Positions 61,336-64,000 of a stretch of 64,000 bases of DNA are shown piece after piece. Made by a program: the position numbers and the translations under genes. Each line of letters opens with the position of its first letter. Position 1 is the first letter of the stretch. The DNA comes from Psychrobacter cibarius (GTDB taxonomy: Bacteria > Pseudomonadota > Gammaproteobacteria > Pseudomonadales > Moraxellaceae). The DNA is taken from positions 31,449 through 95,448 of the forward strand of contig NZ_JABASQ010000008.1 of assembly GCF_016107535.1 (NCBI RefSeq). The letters are read 5' to 3'. The notes beneath the pieces are model-generated. The model searched no databases and had not been told where the DNA came from. It saw only the letters and a program-made list of their open reading frames with translations.

Positions 61336-63270
61336 TTACTCCTCATCTGTTTTTGGGGTCTGTCGGCCTTTGTTGCTGACAGCGGTCTGTACTAATGTAA
61401 TAAATTCTGGAATACTCATCACGCCAAGGTTTTCACCTTCACGAGTACGGACATTGACACTGCCCGATTCGACTTCTTTATCCCCTAATACTAGCATATA
61501 GGGAACGCGTTCTAATGTTTTCTCTCGTATCTTAAATCCAATCTTTTCGTTACGCAAGTCACTAATAGCTCGCAAACCTGACTTTTTGAGTTCGCTGACC
61601 ACATTTTCACAAGCATCTGCCTGTTTATCAGTGATATTCATCACCACCACTTGTTGCGGTGCCAACCATACTGGCATCCAACCGGCATAGTTTTCAATCA
61701 ATATACCGATGAAGCGCTCGAATGAACCTAAAATGGCACGGTGCAACATAATAGGTACTTCGCGCTCGTTTTGCTCATTGACGAATTCGGCATCAAGGCG
61801 CTCAGGCATGTTTGGGTCAACCTGAATCGTACCGCACTGCCAGACGCGACCTAAAGAATCTTTTAAGCTAAATTCAATCTTCGGACCATAGAATGCACCT
61901 TCACCTGGTAGATAAGCCCAATCAAGACCTGAACTATCTAATGCATCGGCCAAAGCTTTTTCGGCAAAATCCCAAGACTCATCACTACCAACCCGTTTTT
62001 CAGGGCGGGTTGAGAGTTTCATAATGATATTATCAAAACCAAAGTCTTCATAAACGGCAAGAGTTAGCTTGATAAAGTCAGCGACTTCTTGCTGGATTTG
62101 CGACTGTGTACAGAAGATATGAGCATCATCTTGTGTAAAGCCACGAACGCGCATCAAACCATGTAGTGAACCTGATGGTTCATTACGATGGCATGAGCCA
62201 AACTCTGCCATACGTAATGGTAAGTCACGGTAAGATTTTAGACCTTGGTTAAAGACTTGCACGTGGCACGGGCAGTTCATTGGTTTTACCGCATAATCAC
62301 GATTTTCGCTGGCAGTCGTAAACATGTTAGTCGCATAGTTACCCCAATGTCCCGAACGCTCCCACAAACTACGATCGACGATTTGCGGTGTTTTAATTTC
62401 TTCATAACCGTTATCGTGCTGTACTTTACGCATATACTGCTCAAGTACTTGATATATCGTCCAACCATTCGCATGCCAAAACACCATACCGGGCGCTTGC
62501 TCTTGCATATGGAACAGATTTAACGCTTTACCAATTTTACGATGGTCACGTTTTTCAGCTTCTTCGATACGCTGAATATAGGCTTTTAAATCTTTTTTAT
62601 CCGCCCATGCTGTACCATAGATACGTTGCAGTTGCTCGTTCTTGGCATCGCCGCGCCAATATGCACCAGACATTTTGGTCAGTTTGAATACTTTTAAAAA
62701 TCTGGTGTTCGGCACGTGTGGACCACGGCACATATCGACATATTCTTGATGATGATAGAGACCAAACGCTTCTTCGCCTGGCATATCGTTAATCAGCTTA
62801 AGCTTATAGTCTTCACCACGTTCTTCAAAGATTTTAATGACTTCATCGCGTGGCGTTATTTTTTTGATAACGTCATAATCTTGCTTGATGAGTTCCATCA
62901 TGCGTTTTTCAATGGCTGCCATATGCTCAGGCGTAAATGGCGTTTCGCTATAGATGTCATAATAAAAACCATCATCGATAACGGGGCCAATCACCATTTT
63001 TACATCAGGATATAACTGCTTAACGGCATGACCTAATAGATGAGCACAAGAATGGCGAATGATATCGACACCGTCATCATCTTTTGGTGTCACGATTTCA
63101 ACCTTAGCATCATGAGCGATAGGGTCGTGCGCATCAACTAGATGACCATCTACACGCCCGGCGACCGTTGCTTTAGCCAATCCTGCACCAATGCTTTGTG
63201 CCACTTCCATGACGGTGGTGCTACCTTCGAAGTTTTTTACGCTACCATCGGGTAAAGTAATCGCTACCAT
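61336..63270 (-). CDS. thrS: Threonine-tRNA ligase ThrS
   Basis: A class II synthetase of 644 residues: N-terminal TGS domain ([20 protein letters not shown]), editing domain with [16 protein letters not shown] (zinc/editing His residues) and CRGPHVP, catalytic core with motif 1-3 text [56 protein letters not shown] and [18 protein letters not shown], and the anticodon-binding C terminus. AAGGTGA precedes the start. It is the first gene of an operon with infC, whose start codon lies 5 bases past the thrS stop. No leader peptide was found. Confidence 0.97.
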   Translation of the reverse strand: MVAITLPDGSVKNFEGSTTVMEVAQSIGAGLAKATVAGRVDGHLVDAHDPIAHDAKVEIVTPKDDDGVDIIRHSCAHLLGHAVKQLYPDVKMVIGPVIDDGFYYDIYSETPFTPEHMAAIEKRMMELIKQDYDVIKKITPRDEVIKIFEERGEDYKLKLINDMPGEEAFGLYHHQEYVDMCRGPHVPNTRFLKVFKLTKMSGAYWRGDAKNEQLQRIYGTAWADKKDLKAYIQRIEEAEKRDHRKIGKALNLFHMQEQAPGMVFWHANGWTIYQVLEQYMRKVQHDNGYEEIKTPQIVDRSLWERSGHWGNYATNMFTTASENRDYAVKPMNCPCHVQVFNQGLKSYRDLPLRMAEFGSCHRNEPSGSLHGLMRVRGFTQDDAHIFCTQSQIQQEVADFIKLTLAVYEDFGFDNIIMKLSTRPEKRVGSDESWDFAEKALADALDSSGLDWAYLPGEGAFYGPKIEFSLKDSLGRVWQCGTIQVDPNMPERLDAEFVNEQNEREVPIMLHRAILGSFERFIGILIENYAGWMPVWLAPQQVVVMNITDKQADACENVVSELKKSGLRAISDLRNEKIGFKIREKTLERVPYMLVLGDKEVESGSVNVRTREGENLGVMSIPEFITLVQTAVSNKGRQTPKTDEE

Positions 63271-63838
63271 AATCTATTCACCTTTTTGCGTCCGTTGGCA
63301 GTGATGATTGCAACCATCAATCATATAACCGCAAGACTGCGTCAATTATATCCAACTGCTATGATATGTTATAAGAGATAGATATCACTTAAAGGCAAAA
63401 TTTCAAACAATCACCCGTTGAACAATCAAGGCTAATAAGAAATGCCATTAAGCAATATTATAAAGTCAGCTATTATAGCAAAAACTGTGTATCAACACTA
63501 GATAGTAAGGGATTAGGCCGGCCTCTATATATAGATGCTATCTATGCGAATATCAAGAAGTGTAAATCATAGTTAAAGGACACAGCGAAGGCAATTATCA
63601 ATAAGCAGATAAATATGTCAAAAAGTCAGTATAGAGCTTCAAAGTTTTAGCTTAAAGTAAGTTCTTAATGGCAACTCTATAGATGACAATTAATGAATAT
63701 CGATAGATACTGTTTAAAGCTGAGTCATTATTTACCGTCTAATTTAAAAGAATTAAATGAATATCAGTCTTAACCCATTGAAAACTATGCATTATTAAAA
63801 GTCTTATCAAATAAACCTAAAAACCTTTAATAAAGCAG
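63271..63838. other. Gene-free region upstream of thrS
   Basis: About 570 bp with no coding frame. Contains the perfect palindrome AGGCCGGCCT (63515-63524). Must hold the thrS promoter on the minus strand and lies upstream of the strong plus-strand promoters that follow. Confidence 0.45.
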
Positions 63839-63866
63839 TTGACACACCCCCTAAAATCTATATAAT
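63839..63866 (+). promoter_or_regulatory. Strong promoter P1 of a probable stable-RNA operon
   Basis: TTGACA (63839-63844), 16-bp spacer, TATAAT (63861-63866): consensus hexamers. The discriminator ACGCCCC is GC-rich, as in stringently controlled rRNA and tRNA promoters. AT-rich sequence upstream could act as an UP element. Confidence 0.8.
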
Positions 63867-63949
63867 ACGCCCCACAGCAAAGGAAGCTAAGCAGTAAGTT
63901 AACAAACTTATCACTTAGATAACCAGTTGAAACAAATTAAGAAAGAAGC

Positions 63950-63977
63950 TTGACAATTCAAATCATTATGATAAGAT
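63950..63977 (+). promoter_or_regulatory. Promoter P2 of the same probable stable-RNA operon
   Basis: TTGACA (63950-63955), 16-bp spacer, TAAGAT (63972-63977), 111 bp downstream of P1. The tandem P1-P2 order with about 110-bp spacing is characteristic of bacterial rrn leaders. The window ends 23 bp further on, before any rRNA sequence can be seen. Confidence 0.75.
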
Positions 63978-64000
63978 AGTCGGCTCGCTAGATAGCTTGA

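Noticed and set aside
1..64000. CRISPR array, prophage, complete insertion sequence or classical restriction/abortive-infection locus
   Set aside because: No spaced direct repeats of CRISPR type, no phage structural or integrase genes and no transposase were seen; tandem repeats present have no spacers.

Overview
The window reads as chromosomal DNA of a Psychrobacter-like member of the Moraxellaceae (Gammaproteobacteria). This rests on gene content and protein style: a complete Na+-translocating NADH:quinone reductase operon, grpE-dnaK, bioF-bioC, thrS-infC with an ATT-started infC, ComM and DprA, tandem small outer-membrane barrels, and moderately AT-rich DNA. The genus is an inference; no database was searched.

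Layout. 1-1.6 kb: 3' end of dprA and tsaC, separated by a 170-bp MITE-like element. 1.6-9.5 kb: a lipid/membrane cluster with a GbsR/MarR-type regulator, two paralogous membrane fatty-acid desaturases, two small membrane proteins, an SDR39U1 epimerase, a DCC-family protein and two tandem metallophosphoesterases. Three copies of a TTTC-N11/12-GAAA motif with an embedded TTGACA precede the regulator and both desaturases. 9.6-16.5 kb: HSL-type esterase, grpE-dnaK, bioF-bioC. 16.7-18.7 kb: three tandem outer-membrane barrels. 18.9-31 kb: NfeD/SPFH pair, phytase-like esterase, hemN, lipoprotein penicillin-acylase homologue, comM, gph, DUF4385, tRNA-Phe and a PanZ-like protein. 31.6-36.2 kb: hisB, hisH, small unknowns and avtA. 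36.2-37.9 kb: a very AT-rich accessory insertion. 38-43.6 kb: YbbAP-type ABC exporter, TesA-type lipoprotein, MFS transporter. 44-52.8 kb: nqrABCDEF, an SDR gene, apbE and nqrM on the minus strand. 52.8-53.9 kb: a 1.1-kb stretch without a gene. 53.9-63.3 kb: hisA, BON-MscS channel, rnr, telA, infC, thrS. The last 170 bp carry two tandem strong promoters of the stable-RNA type, so an rRNA (or tRNA) operon probably begins just beyond the window.

How the genes work together. NqrA-F form the respiratory sodium pump; ApbE attaches the FMN of NqrB and NqrC and NqrM is a maturation factor, so the 44-52.8 kb block is a pump plus its assembly kit. The desaturase cluster looks like a membrane-fluidity module with its own regulator. 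DprA and ComM both act on incoming single-stranded DNA in natural transformation.

Most notable for follow-up: (i) the 36.4-37.6 kb locus, where a consensus sigma-70 promoter is straddled by a 10-bp inverted-repeat operator, leads straight into a perfect 22-bp hairpin and a palindrome-rich leader, then a 17-codon ORF overlapping the start of a DUF4760-type membrane protein; (ii) the shared putative operator of the desaturase regulon; (iii) three ~170-bp MITE copies with a covarying central hairpin; (iv) a parS-like 16-mer and a pair of DnaA boxes 1.6 kb apart; (v) 15-16 bp tandem repeats abutting the 3' ends of three unrelated genes. Start codons were revised for several genes on ribosome-binding-site grounds. 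All functional calls rest on motif reading by eye.
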